Shown piece after piece: positions 34,335 through 43,039 of a stretch of 64,000 bases of DNA. Below the pieces are notes generated by a model, which saw only the letters and a program-made list of their open reading frames with translations, had not been told where the DNA came from and searched no databases. Made by a program: the position numbers and the translations under genes. How positions within the stretch are numbered: the first letter of the stretch is position 1; every line of letters begins with the position of its first letter. The stretch comes from Gammaproteobacteria bacterium (GTDB lineage Bacteria; Pseudomonadota; Gammaproteobacteria; Steroidobacterales; Steroidobacteraceae), in NCBI GenBank assembly GCA_017577615.1, contig PKRE01000002.1, positions 62,001 through 126,000 on the forward strand, read 5' to 3'.

Positions 34335-35906
34335 ATGAGAACTTTGCAGTGGGCAATCACGGGTGCTGTGGCGATGGCGCTCGCCGGTTGTGGCGCGGAC
34401 GAAATCTCTTCAGCGGGCAGCGCCGGCAACATCACGATCAACAATCCGCCGCCGAGCAGTGGCAATCCGAGTCCTGGTCCGGGTGCTCCCGGGGATGTGC
34501 AACCCGCAGCGGGATGTCCCACGATCGAAGACCCAGCAGGGTTACGAGATTACGGCACCATCACGGGCCCGACGGGCACATATCGTGTGTGCGCGTTGCC
34601 GAATCGGTTCACGCGCAGCGCGACACTCCCTCGCGTGCCTGGCTTGTTGTATACGCTCGACGGTCGTGTCGATGTGGGGTTCGACAACGGCCCGGTTCCT
34701 CAGGATGACGAAGAGTCCGTTGTTCTCACGATTGAGCCAGGAGTGGTGATCTTTGCGCATACCGGTGTGTCGTGGCTCGCCGTCAATCGCGGTAACCGCA
34801 TCGAAGCGATCGGCACACCGGAGCGGCCGATCGTCTTCACGAGCCGTGACAACGTGCTGGGGCTCGCGACCGACGACTCGCAAGGACAGTGGGGCGGCAT
34901 CGTACTGCTCGGTCGGGCGCCGATCACTGATTGCACCGTTGCCCCCGCAGCTGAGCCCGGCTCCGCGAATTGTGAGCGGCAGACCGAGGGCGCCGTCGAT
35001 CCCGCGTATTATGGCGGCGCAACGCCTGACGACAGCAGCGGTACGTTGCGCTATGTGCAGGTGCGCTACTCCGGCTACGTGCTATCAGCGAACAACGAGC
35101 TGCAATCGTTGACGTTGTCGGGCGTCGGCAGCGGCACCACGATCGAGTATTTTCAGTCTCACAACAGCTCGGACGACGGTTTCGAGAATTTCGGCGGCAC
35201 CGTGCACATGCGCCGCATTGTCATCACAGGCGCGGATGACGACAGCATCGATCTCGACACCGGCTATCAAGGCACGATCCAGTATGTGATCGCTGTTCAG
35301 AAGAACAGCGGCGCGGCGGACTCGATCATCGAGCTCGATTCCGCCAACGCGCTCGAGGATCAAACGCCGCGGACTCACATGAAGCTGGCGAACTTCACGT
35401 TCGTTCACCGCAATCCCGCTTCGGGCAATAACGCGGCGATGCTGTTTCGCGGCAAAGCGGATGCCACACTCATCAACGGCGTGGTCGTCAGCCCGATGGC
35501 GTGCCTGCGCCTGAACGGCAGCAACATCCTGAGCCCTGATCCTGCAACGGAGAAGCGCGGCGCGCCGCAGTTCCATTCCGTCGCCATGCAATGCGGTGCA
35601 GAGCCGTTCGTGGGAACGGGTGACGTGACGGTCGAGCAAGTTGCCGATGTGTTCAACGCGGGACCGAACAATGATGCGGCCTTCACTGCGACACTGATCG
35701 ACACGTTCATCAACGGCGAGAACGAAGCAGCGGTTGCAGCCACGGATCCTGCCACGCTCGACCCGGCGTTCGACAGCACCGACTACATCGGGGCCGTTCG
35801 CGATGCGGACGATACCTGGTATGCCGGTTGGACGTGCAGCTCGACGACGGCGACTTTCGGTTCGAGCAGCTCGGCTTGTACTTCCTTACCGTCGCTGGCG
35901 GAGTGA
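34335..35906 (+). CDS. Large secreted lipoprotein, predicted beta-helix, partner of a TonB-dependent receptor
   Basis: 523 residues from ATG at 34335 (GGGAG 7 nt upstream). The lipobox MALAGC is followed by a Ser/Asn/Pro/Gly linker to about residue 55. The body is rich in short beta strands with phrases such as GQWGGIVLLGRAPI, DDSSGTLRYVQVRYSG, SSDDGFENFGGTVHMRRIVI and DDDSIDLDTGYQGTIQYV, which suggest a right-handed beta-helix like those paired with TonB receptors in other Proteobacteria and Bacteroidetes. The last residues are Ser/Cys-rich. The TonB receptor starts 48 nt later. The position directly after phoBR and a candidate Pho box suggest induction by phosphate starvation and a surface binding role. 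The substrate is unknown; no catalytic motif was seen. Confidence 0.65.
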   Translation: MRTLQWAITGAVAMALAGCGADEISSAGSAGNITINNPPPSSGNPSPGPGAPGDVQPAAGCPTIEDPAGLRDYGTITGPTGTYRVCALPNRFTRSATLPRVPGLLYTLDGRVDVGFDNGPVPQDDEESVVLTIEPGVVIFAHTGVSWLAVNRGNRIEAIGTPERPIVFTSRDNVLGLATDDSQGQWGGIVLLGRAPITDCTVAPAAEPGSANCERQTEGAVDPAYYGGATPDDSSGTLRYVQVRYSGYVLSANNELQSLTLSGVGSGTTIEYFQSHNSSDDGFENFGGTVHMRRIVITGADDDSIDLDTGYQGTIQYVIAVQKNSGAADSIIELDSANALEDQTPRTHMKLANFTFVHRNPASGNNAAMLFRGKADATLINGVVVSPMACLRLNGSNILSPDPATEKRGAPQFHSVAMQCGAEPFVGTGDVTVEQVADVFNAGPNNDAAFTATLIDTFINGENEAAVAATDPATLDPAFDSTDYIGAVRDADDTWYAGWTCSSTTATFGSSSSACTSLPSLAE

Positions 35907-35953
35907 TGACCTCGACGACCGGTGCTTTCTCGGGGAGACGTGAGGAATACATC

Positions 35954-38632
35954 ATGGCGAAACGACGCACCTGGCAAATCGTGCTAGCCACAGCCGCGTT
36001 GTCCACACGAGCATTCGCGCAGTCGCCAATCGAAGTGGATGGATCGGAGCAGGCATTGGTCGACGATGGGGCGATGAACCCGGAGCCAGTCGCTCATCGT
36101 GCACATGCGGTGGACATCGCAATGCCGGGCGATATTCCCACCGTGACGGTGGTAGGACGGCGTGAGCGCGACCTGCAGCGGGACACGACGCAGGTGCTCA
36201 CCGTGTTGTCGAGCGAGGATATCGCTAGAACGGGCGATGGCGACATCGCTGGCGCGCTCGGACGCGTGGCAGGTCTGAGCGTCGTTGGTAACGGGTTCGT
36301 CTATGTGCGCGGACTGGGCGATCGTTATTCCTTGGCACTTCTCAATGGCTCGCCGCTGCCTAGTCCCGAGCCGATGCGACGCGCCGTTCCGCTCGATCTA
36401 TTTCCGACGGACGTCATCGCCTCTTCACTCGTGCAAAAGAGCTATTCACCCAATTTTCCGGGCGAGTTCGGCGGCGGTGTCATCAACCTGACCACGCTCG
36501 CCATTCCCGCGCAGCCATTCCTGCAGGCAAACGTCTCGCTCAGCGCCAACACCGAGTCCACCGGGCGCATGGGCTATGACTATTACGGTAACAAGTACGA
36601 TTGGACCGGATACGGCAATCGCGATACGCCCGCGGGGCTCGCCGCGTTCTTTGCCAGCGGAGAGCGAATGAGCGCCGGCAATGTGGATTCAAGCGCGATT
36701 GCTGGACAGCTCGTGAGCCGTAACAACGCGCTCGTGCAGAGAATCGACGAGCTTCCTCCGAACGTCTCCGGCACCGTCACGGGCGGCACTACTTGGCTCA
36801 TTGGCGAGTCTGAGCTCGGTTTGATCGCCACGGCAGGATTCAGCAGTGACTGGCGCACGCGCGACAACCAAGAGCAGACCCCGGCCAGCTTCGACTTGTC
36901 CTTGATCGACAAGGATTACCGGGTCGTCTCCACGGAATATCGCGCAGTTGCCAATGCGCTCGTTGGGCTTGGCTACGAGTTCGGCAACGGGCACACGTTG
37001 CGTTGGACGAACTTGTATATCCACGACACGATCAAGCGCACGAGCCTAGGTGAAGGCAAGGAGAACAGTCAGCGACCCGGCGTGGATTTTCGCGAGCAGT
37101 CGACCGGCTGGTACGAGCGCGAGCTGCGCAGCACCCAACTGAGCGGGACGTTCGATTTCGCTCCAGTGAGGGTCAGCGCCAGAGCGTCCTACTCGAGAAC
37201 GCAGCGCGAAGCACCCTACGAGCTTGACATCGGGTACGTGCGTACCAATCAGGCCGCGAGCCCTTTCGGTGCCTACTTCATCAATCGTCTCGACAACGGT
37301 CAGAACGGCTATGCCGAGATCGCCTTCTCGGAGCTGGAAGAAGACCTTTGGTCGGGCGGCGTGGATGCAACCGTGCAGGTCCTGCCGCGGCTTGCACTGT
37401 CGGCGGGGCTCGACATCGCGGATACGCAACGTGAGTCGAGGCGCCGTGCCTTTCAGATCGTCGCGCCCTCGAGCTTTCCGAGCGGCGTGGCAATGCTGCG
37501 ACCGGACTACCTGCTGAGCTCAGAAATTATCGATTTCTATGACATCGGCCTCATTGAGATGACGGAAACCGATCCGGCGTTTGCTGCAACGCTGCGCACG
37601 GAGGCGACGTACGCGCAGGTGCAGGCAGAGGTGACCGATGGGCTCGCGCTCAGCGCCGGGGTGCGTTTCGAGCGCGGCGAGCAGAGCGTCAGGCCGTTAC
37701 AGGTGTTCAAGACACTGACCAACTCGGGTGCCGCCACTCACATCGAGAACGATTACTGGTTGCCGGCAGCAACGCTCACGTACAAGCTTCACGACGACAT
37801 GCAGGTGCGCCTGAACGTATCGAAGACCATCGCGCGACCGCAGTTTCGTGAACTGATGTTTCAGCTGTACTACGATCCTGAGACGAATCGAGAGCATCGC
37901 GGCAATCCGCTCCTCACGGACAGCGAGCTCGCCAACGCCGAGCTGCGCTACGAGTGGTACTTCGCCCCGGAACAGCGCTTCTCGGTCGCCGGCTTCTACA
38001 AGAAGATCGAGCGGCCCATCGAGGCGTTCACCGGATTCAACGACAACCGACCCGTCACGAGCTTCGCCAACGCGCCGGAGGCTGTGCTCTATGGTGCCGA
38101 GATAGAGCTGCAGAAATACTTCCCACTCGACGAATGGTTTGATGGCGCGTTTCTAGGTCAGCGCCGTGCAGTCGTCATAGGTAACTACACATACAGCCAA
38201 TCGAAGATCGCAGTGGATGAGCAGGACACGGTGCGTGTCTTCGGCACGGCGATACAGCCGGCCAGCAACTTCTTCGCCGATGGCAGCCGTCTCACTGGGC
38301 AATCAGACCATCTCGTGAATTTGCAGCTTGGACTGGAGCATCCGGGTCGACTTTCGCAGCAGACCATCTTGCTGTCCTATGCCGGCGATCGCGTTACCAG
38401 TCGTGGCCCGGCAGGCCTCCCGGATATCTATGAGTCGCCGGGAGTGCGCGTGGATGTCGTTGCCCGTGAAGCGCTGCATCTATTCGGGACGGACCTTGAA
38501 GCCAAGTTGGAGGTAAGGAACCTTTTCAATCGTGGCTATAAGGAGTTCCAGGAGCGTAACGGAAACGTCGTCTATTTGAATCGTTACGACGTTGGCACGA
38601 CCGTAGCGGCATCGATCACGGTGTATTTCTGA
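35954..38632 (+). CDS. TonB-dependent outer-membrane receptor
   Basis: 892 residues from ATG at 35954, with GTGAGGAA as ribosome binding site. The signal peptide is MAKRRTWQIVLATAALSTRA, then FAQ. The plug domain spans about 65-190 (TVTVVGRRERDLQRDTTQVL, GRVAGLSVVGNGFVYVRGLG, GGGVINLTT). A 22-strand barrel follows, and the protein ends in aromatic SITVYF as outer-membrane barrels do. RPQFRELMFQLYYDPETN and GNPLLTDSELANAELRYEW are typical of the group of receptors near carboxypeptidase-like loops. It would import a large or scarce ligand using TonB-ExbBD energy. Its linkage to phoBR and the lipoprotein points to a phosphorus source. The ligand is unproven. Confidence 0.9.
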   Translation: MAKRRTWQIVLATAALSTRAFAQSPIEVDGSEQALVDDGAMNPEPVAHRAHAVDIAMPGDIPTVTVVGRRERDLQRDTTQVLTVLSSEDIARTGDGDIAGALGRVAGLSVVGNGFVYVRGLGDRYSLALLNGSPLPSPEPMRRAVPLDLFPTDVIASSLVQKSYSPNFPGEFGGGVINLTTLAIPAQPFLQANVSLSANTESTGRMGYDYYGNKYDWTGYGNRDTPAGLAAFFASGERMSAGNVDSSAIAGQLVSRNNALVQRIDELPPNVSGTVTGGTTWLIGESELGLIATAGFSSDWRTRDNQEQTPASFDLSLIDKDYRVVSTEYRAVANALVGLGYEFGNGHTLRWTNLYIHDTIKRTSLGEGKENSQRPGVDFREQSTGWYERELRSTQLSGTFDFAPVRVSARASYSRTQREAPYELDIGYVRTNQAASPFGAYFINRLDNGQNGYAEIAFSELEEDLWSGGVDATVQVLPRLALSAGLDIADTQRESRRRAFQIVAPSSFPSGVAMLRPDYLLSSEIIDFYDIGLIEMTETDPAFAATLRTEATYAQVQAEVTDGLALSAGVRFERGEQSVRPLQVFKTLTNSGAATHIENDYWLPAATLTYKLHDDMQVRLNVSKTIARPQFRELMFQLYYDPETNREHRGNPLLTDSELANAELRYEWYFAPEQRFSVAGFYKKIERPIEAFTGFNDNRPVTSFANAPEAVLYGAEIELQKYFPLDEWFDGAFLGQRRAVVIGNYTYSQSKIAVDEQDTVRVFGTAIQPASNFFADGSRLTGQSDHLVNLQLGLEHPGRLSQQTILLSYAGDRVTSRGPAGLPDIYESPGVRVDVVAREALHLFGTDLEAKLEVRNLFNRGYKEFQERNGNVVYLNRYDVGTTVAASITVYF

Positions 38633-38635
38633 GGC

Positions 38636-38672
38636 GGGCTGCTGGGCGCTGGGCTACTGGGCGCTGGCGCTG
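38636..38672 (+). repeat. 15-nt tandem repeat after the TonB receptor
   Basis: The unit GGGCTNCTGGGCGCT occurs twice in tandem (38636-38650, 38651-38665) and is followed by a partial third copy. It starts 3 nt after the receptor stop codon. It resembles the G-rich repeats after typA and upstream of glrK. Confidence 0.6.
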
Positions 38673-38841
38673 GACTTTGGTAGGCGTCCCGCAGCGCATT
38701 TAGTGCCGGGCTGCTGCCGGGCACGCTGCCTGCTTCTCCATTGGCGATTCCCTGACTATGCCTTTCCCGTGTTTCCGCCGGTTCGTTTGCCCGTGCAGCA
38801 TTGTCTTCCGAGTGTCACACAGGGAACCCGTCGACGGGTTC

Positions 38842-38875
38842 TTGCAATCTTTCTGTAACAAGTGCCGCGTATAAG
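38842..38875 (+). promoter_or_regulatory. Candidate Pho-box promoter of the porin gene
   Basis: Half-sites TTGCAAT (38842-38848) and CTGTAAC (38853-38859) are separated by the 4-nt spacer CTTT, as in a Pho box. Ten nt later lies TATAAG (38870-38875), a 5-of-6 match to the -10 consensus. This is the classic layout of a PhoB-activated promoter and predicts a start near 38882. It lies inside the longest porin frame, which argues for the GTG start at 38924. Confidence 0.65.
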
Positions 38876-38923
38876 GCGGCAGGCGATCGATGGGAGTCCC
38901 GGAGCTCGGAAGGAGAGCGGATC

Positions 38924-40264
38924 GTGAGGACCGCAGTGATCTCATTGGCGGCCGTTCTATGCATGGCTGCAAGCGTCGTAGAGGGCGCCGAGAGCGACAC
39001 GACGTTGAACGAGATTCGTGCGCAGCTGGTAGCGCTGACGGAACGCGTGGAGCGGCTCGAAGAGGTGAATCGAGTGCTCGCGGCAGAGAACGACAGACTC
39101 CGTGCACGATACGAAGGGTTGGCAAGGTCCGCGCAAGAGCAGTCTCGGGACGCCCGAGCGCAGGTGGTCGCAATGCCCGAGCCGAGCGGAGATCATTGGA
39201 CGAGTCGTGTGAGCTTGAAGGGTGACTTGCGCTACCGGCACGAGCACATCAGCGATGAGTCACGTAACAGTAACGGAGTGCGGACGGCGGATCGTGATCG
39301 CCACCGTATCCGCGCGCGCTTGAACCTCGCCGTCGAAGCAACCGAGACCATCGCGCTCGGTTTCGGGCTTGCTACCGCCGAGGATGGCGATCCGCGCTCG
39401 ACGAATCAATCGCTTTCTGGGGTGTTCTCGCGCAAGAGTATCGATCTCGACCTTGCATACTTCGATTGGCAGTTCGCCGCCTGGGGCAACCTCATCGGCG
39501 GTAAGATGCAGCAGCCGTTTTTCAAGCCGGGCCAAAGTCTGTTCTGGGACAATGACATCCATCCGGAAGGGCTGGCTGTCGGCTTCGATCAAGGTCCGTA
39601 CTTCGGCACGCTGTACGGTTACTGGCTTAGCGAAGTGTCGGGGCCGCAGACGGCGATCACTTCCGATAGCATGCTCTACGGTGGGCAGTTGGGTGTGCGG
39701 TTGCCGGTCGGCGATTCGACGTTGGTGCTTGCGGGTCATTATTACGACGTAAGTGCCGGGCGGGGGCGAACACCGTTTTATGACGACGATTCATACGGGA
39801 ATACGGCGATCACCGTTCCGGCTGGCGCGTCGACTGCCAGGGTGCTCGCCTACGACTACCGCGTGATCGATCTAGCCGCGGAGCTCAATACCTCCCTTGC
39901 AAGTGTGCCGCTGCAGCTCTGGGCGGATCTCGCTCAGAATCGGGGCACTGATGAGCACGATACGGCATGGGGCATCGGGTTGCTCTTGGGCAAGGCGGGC
40001 GACGTGCGCTCCTGGGAGCTCGGTATCTCCTATCAGCTCATCGAAAAGGACGCGTTGTTCGCGCAACTCATCGATTCGGATTTCGGTGCCGGCAACACCG
40101 ATAGTGCCGGTTTCGTTGTGCGTGCTGCGTACGCGCCGCTCGAGAACTGGGTCGTGAATGCCACGTACTTCATCAACGAACGCTATGTGGATGTCCTGAA
40201 TGAGGCCGGGCAGGTCGGTGCCGATTACCGGCGCCTGCAGCTGGATTTCAACGTCAAGTTCTGA
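38924..40264 (+). CDS. Outer-membrane porin, probably phosphate-starvation induced
   Basis: 446 residues from GTG at 38924, with AGGAG 8 nt upstream and a signal peptide cleaved after VVEGAES. A coiled coil follows (about 25-80, heptads such as VALTERVERLEEVNRVL), a trimerisation device seen in this putative-porin family. The barrel part contains repeated amphipathic strands (DLRYRHEHISDES, RHRIRARLNLAVEA) and ends in FNVKF with the terminal Phe. It probably makes a general or anion-selective channel; the Pho-box promoter suggests phosphate passage, by analogy with OprP/OprO or PhoE. Similarity to those is not evident in sequence. Confidence 0.82.
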   Translation: MRTAVISLAAVLCMAASVVEGAESDTTLNEIRAQLVALTERVERLEEVNRVLAAENDRLRARYEGLARSAQEQSRDARAQVVAMPEPSGDHWTSRVSLKGDLRYRHEHISDESRNSNGVRTADRDRHRIRARLNLAVEATETIALGFGLATAEDGDPRSTNQSLSGVFSRKSIDLDLAYFDWQFAAWGNLIGGKMQQPFFKPGQSLFWDNDIHPEGLAVGFDQGPYFGTLYGYWLSEVSGPQTAITSDSMLYGGQLGVRLPVGDSTLVLAGHYYDVSAGRGRTPFYDDDSYGNTAITVPAGASTARVLAYDYRVIDLAAELNTSLASVPLQLWADLAQNRGTDEHDTAWGIGLLLGKAGDVRSWELGISYQLIEKDALFAQLIDSDFGAGNTDSAGFVVRAAYAPLENWVVNATYFINERYVDVLNEAGQVGADYRRLQLDFNVKF

Positions 40265-40384
40265 AACCGTGCCGCGTGACATTGCCTAGCGGACGGGGTG
40301 GCGCGGCGGGCGGCGGTGCGGCCCAGCTTGCTCCACATTGACCAACGCGCTATACAGCAGAGACGCGTTACGATAGGGCAGCCA

Positions 40385-41116
40385 ATGGAAAAGTCTGACC
40401 TCTCACACCACATCCTGAGCCGCTTCAATGACGACCTCGAGCGCGTGCGCACGAACGTGCTGCAGATGGGCGGGTTCGTCGAGGAACAGTTACGCCTGGC
40501 TGTCGAGGCGCTGGTGCAGGGCGACAGCAGCCTCGGCGAGCAGGTTGCGCAGGGCGACGCGAAGGTCAATGCGATGGAGGTCGCGATCGACGAGGACTGC
40601 AGCCGCATACTGGCGACCCGAAATCCCGCGGCATCCGATCTGCGTTTGATCGTGGCGGTCATCAAGACGATCACGGACCTGGAGCGGATCGGCGACGAGG
40701 CCGAGAAGATTGGATACATCGCATCGCGGCTGGCAACAGTGGAGCGGCCGGCTGACCGCTATCGTGAAATCAAGCATCTCGGCCGGCTCGTCGGCGATTT
40801 GCTGCACGAGGCGCTCGATGCGTTTGCGCGCATGGACCCGGAAGCGGCGGTTGAGGTGGCGAAGAAGGATCGCCTCGTCGACGAGGAATACGAAGCCATT
40901 CAGCGCCAATGCATCACGTTCATGATGGAGGACCCGCGCACGATCCGTCGCGCGCTCGATGTGCTGTGGGTGGCGCGCGCTCTCGAGCGGATCGGTGATC
41001 ATGCCAAGAACGTGTGCGAGTACGTGGTGTACATGGCATACGGCAAGGATGTCCGCCATCTAGCGATGGAGGACATCGAGAAGCACGTGCAAGTTCGTGC
41101 GCAACGCACGCTGTAG
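40385..41116 (+). CDS. phoU: Phosphate signalling protein PhoU
   Basis: 243 residues from ATG at 40385. The N-terminus HILSRFNDDLERVRTNVLQM is typical. Two PhoU three-helix bundles are visible with metal-binding acidic motifs (ERIGDEAEKI near residue 100; ERIGDHAKNVCEYV near residue 205). PhoU sits on PstSCAB/PhoR and keeps PhoR in phosphatase mode when phosphate is plentiful. In most Proteobacteria phoU follows pstB; here it stands 2 kb before pstS and is split from it by dsbB and the opposite-strand dapE. dsbB starts 6 nt later. Confidence 0.95.
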   Translation: MEKSDLSHHILSRFNDDLERVRTNVLQMGGFVEEQLRLAVEALVQGDSSLGEQVAQGDAKVNAMEVAIDEDCSRILATRNPAASDLRLIVAVIKTITDLERIGDEAEKIGYIASRLATVERPADRYREIKHLGRLVGDLLHEALDAFARMDPEAAVEVAKKDRLVDEEYEAIQRQCITFMMEDPRTIRRALDVLWVARALERIGDHAKNVCEYVVYMAYGKDVRHLAMEDIEKHVQVRAQRTL

Positions 41117-41122
41117 CCGTCG

Positions 41123-41620
41123 ATGCAGCTCCCCGTCGGTCGTCGCGCGGGCAATGTGCTCGGGTTTCTGGCCTGTGCCGGGCTGCTCGCGTATGCGTTG
41201 TACGCCGAGCATGTGCTCGGATTGACGCCGTGTCCGCTTTGTATTTTTCAGCGTGTGGCGGTCATGGCCGTCGGCGTGCTGTTCGTGGTGGCGGCAATCC
41301 ATCACCCGGTGCATCGGGGCGCCCGCGTGTATGGCGCGCTGATCGCGCTGGCAGCCTTGGGTGGGATTGCCATCGCCGGACGTCACATTTGGATCCAGGC
41401 CCAGCCGCCGGGCACGGTTGCAGCATGCGGCGCCGACCTCGACTACATGCTGGAAATCATGCCTCTTAGAGAGGTCGTCGCGAAGGTGCTCACTGGCTCC
41501 GGCGAATGCGGCACGATCGATTGGACGTTGCTGGGATTGTCAATGCCCTGGTGGGTAGCGATCTCGCTCGCGGTGCTCGCGGGCTACGGGCTCCTCGTGA
41601 ACGTGCAGCGGTCGGCGTAG
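41123..41620 (+). CDS. dsbB: Disulfide bond formation protein DsbB
   Basis: 165 residues with four hydrophobic helices. The first redox pair is CPLC (Cys37, Cys40) and the second pair is Cys102 and Cys129 in the periplasmic loop, all as in DsbB. The motif LTPCPLCIFQRVAVM and the arginine after it fit ubiquinone binding. DsbB reoxidises DsbA and passes electrons to quinones. It begins 6 nt after phoU and probably shares its transcript, an odd pairing without an obvious functional reason. No dsbA is in the window. Confidence 0.94.
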   Translation: MQLPVGRRAGNVLGFLACAGLLAYALYAEHVLGLTPCPLCIFQRVAVMAVGVLFVVAAIHHPVHRGARVYGALIALAALGGIAIAGRHIWIQAQPPGTVAACGADLDYMLEIMPLREVVAKVLTGSGECGTIDWTLLGLSMPWWVAISLAVLAGYGLLVNVQRSA

Positions 41621-41689
41621 CCCGGCTTTGACGCTCTCAGCTGTCAGCACCCAGCTGCCTGCGCCGCCGTCACCGAATCGTCACAATCG

Positions 41690-42847
41690 TCACCGCGTCG
41701 GCTGTCGTTCCACGAGCAGCAGCTCCATGATGCGCTCGTACATCTCCGACAACTTGTCAATGTCTGCCACACGCACGTTCTCGTTGACCTTGTGAATCGT
41801 CGCGTTGCTGACCCCGAGCTCGACGACTTGTGCGCCGGTCGGAGCGATGAAACGTCCATCCGAGGTGCCGCCCGTGGTGGACAGCTCCGGTGTCCGTCCG
41901 GTTTTTTCCTTGACCGCTTGAATCACCGCATTGGAGAGCTCGCCGGGCGGCGTGAAGAAGGGTAGACCCGACACAAACCACTCCAGGGTGTAATTGACCC
42001 TGTGACGGTTCAGGATCTCGGTGATGGTCTGCTGCAGCTTCTCTACTGTCTGCTCGGTCGAGAAGCGAATGTTGAAGCGCGCTTTCAGCTCCCCCGGAAT
42101 GACATTGGGTGCACCGGTGCCTGCGTTGATGTTCGAGATCTGAAAAGTGGTGGGCTGGAAGAACTCGTTACCTTGATCCCACACGCGGCTCACCAGCTCG
42201 GCGAGCGCCGGAGCGACTGCGTGGACCGGGTTGTCCGCAAGGTGCGGGTAGGCCACGTGGCCCTGCACGCCATGGACCGTGAGCTTGCCGGACAACGATC
42301 CTCGCCGTCCGATCTTGATCGTATCGCCGACCGCGTCGGAGCTGGTTGGCTCGCCGACGATGCACCAGGTGATCTTTTCGCCGCGCGCCTCCAGCACCTC
42401 GACGACGCGGCGCGTGCCGTCGATGGAGGGGCCTTCCTCATCGCTCGTGAGCAGAAAGGCGAGCGTCCCAGAATGGTTCGGATAGCGGGCGATGAAGCGC
42501 TCGGTCGCCGTCACCATTGCTGCCAGACCGCTCTTCATGTCGGCCGCGCCGCGGCCGTATAGGAACCCGTCGCGCACGACTGGTTCGAACGGATCGGTCT
42601 GCCACTCTTCGCGCGGTCCTGTCGGGACGACGTCCGTGTGCCCGGCAAAGCAGAGCACGGGCGGCTCGCTGCCATGCAATGCCCACAGGTTCTCGACCGG
42701 CCCAAAAGGCATGCGCTCGAGGCGGAATCCGAGCGCCTCGAGACGCTTACCGATGATCTCGAGGCAGCCCTGATCGTCCGGGCTCACGGACGGCCGCCGA
42801 ATCAATTCCTGAGTCAGGGCAAGCGATGGGGAAACGGCACTAGACAA
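41690..42847 (-). CDS. dapE: Succinyl-diaminopimelate desuccinylase
   Basis: 385 residues from a TTG start at 42847, which has CGGAG six nt upstream and gives the normal DapE start (SPSLALTQELIRRPSVSPDD). Longer in-frame starts would run into the pstS Pho box. Metal ligands are visible: CFAGHTDVVP, GRGAADMKSGLAAM (bridging Asp), the EEGPS catalytic Glu and VELGVSNATIH (last His). The dimerisation domain lies between. The enzyme makes LL-diaminopimelate for lysine and peptidoglycan. dapD and dapC are 5-7 kb away, on the other side of pstSCAB. The gene is divergent from pstS. Confidence 0.94.
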   Translation of the reverse strand: MSSAVSPSLALTQELIRRPSVSPDDQGCLEIIGKRLEALGFRLERMPFGPVENLWALHGSEPPVLCFAGHTDVVPTGPREEWQTDPFEPVVRDGFLYGRGAADMKSGLAAMVTATERFIARYPNHSGTLAFLLTSDEEGPSIDGTRRVVEVLEARGEKITWCIVGEPTSSDAVGDTIKIGRRGSLSGKLTVHGVQGHVAYPHLADNPVHAVAPALAELVSRVWDQGNEFFQPTTFQISNINAGTGAPNVIPGELKARFNIRFSTEQTVEKLQQTITEILNRHRVNYTLEWFVSGLPFFTPPGELSNAVIQAVKEKTGRTPELSTTGGTSDGRFIAPTGAQVVELGVSNATIHKVNENVRVADIDKLSEMYERIMELLLVERQPTR

Positions 42848-42964
42848 CGTTGGCTCCGGTGAGAGATGGCGCGCAAGGGGGAAAGTCGCGGACTTATAGC
42901 GAACGCGACCCCTGGGAGCAAGCGATGCGGACGTAACTGACCCCATCCCACGCGGCAGGTGCGG

Positions 42965-42998
42965 TCGTAACAAAACTGTCACGAAAGGCGGGCAGACT
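42965..42998 (+). promoter_or_regulatory. Pho box of pstSCAB
   Basis: TCGTAAC (42965-42971), the spacer AAAA, and a perfect half-site CTGTCAC (42976-42982) form an 18-nt Pho box. Ten nt later lies CAGACT (42993-42998), a weak -10 keeping the conserved A and T. PhoB bound here would replace a -35 contact. The box lies between the dapE start and pstS. Confidence 0.75.
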
Positions 42999-43039
42999 TG
43001 CGCACAGCCAGGTTGGCGTACGCGGCGAGGTTTCAGCCC

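Noticed and set aside
41669..41693. Three GTCAC copies near the dapE 3' end as a PhoB array
   Set aside because: Spacing is 11 and 9 nt, partly inside dapE coding sequence and downstream of both neighbouring genes; no promoter follows.
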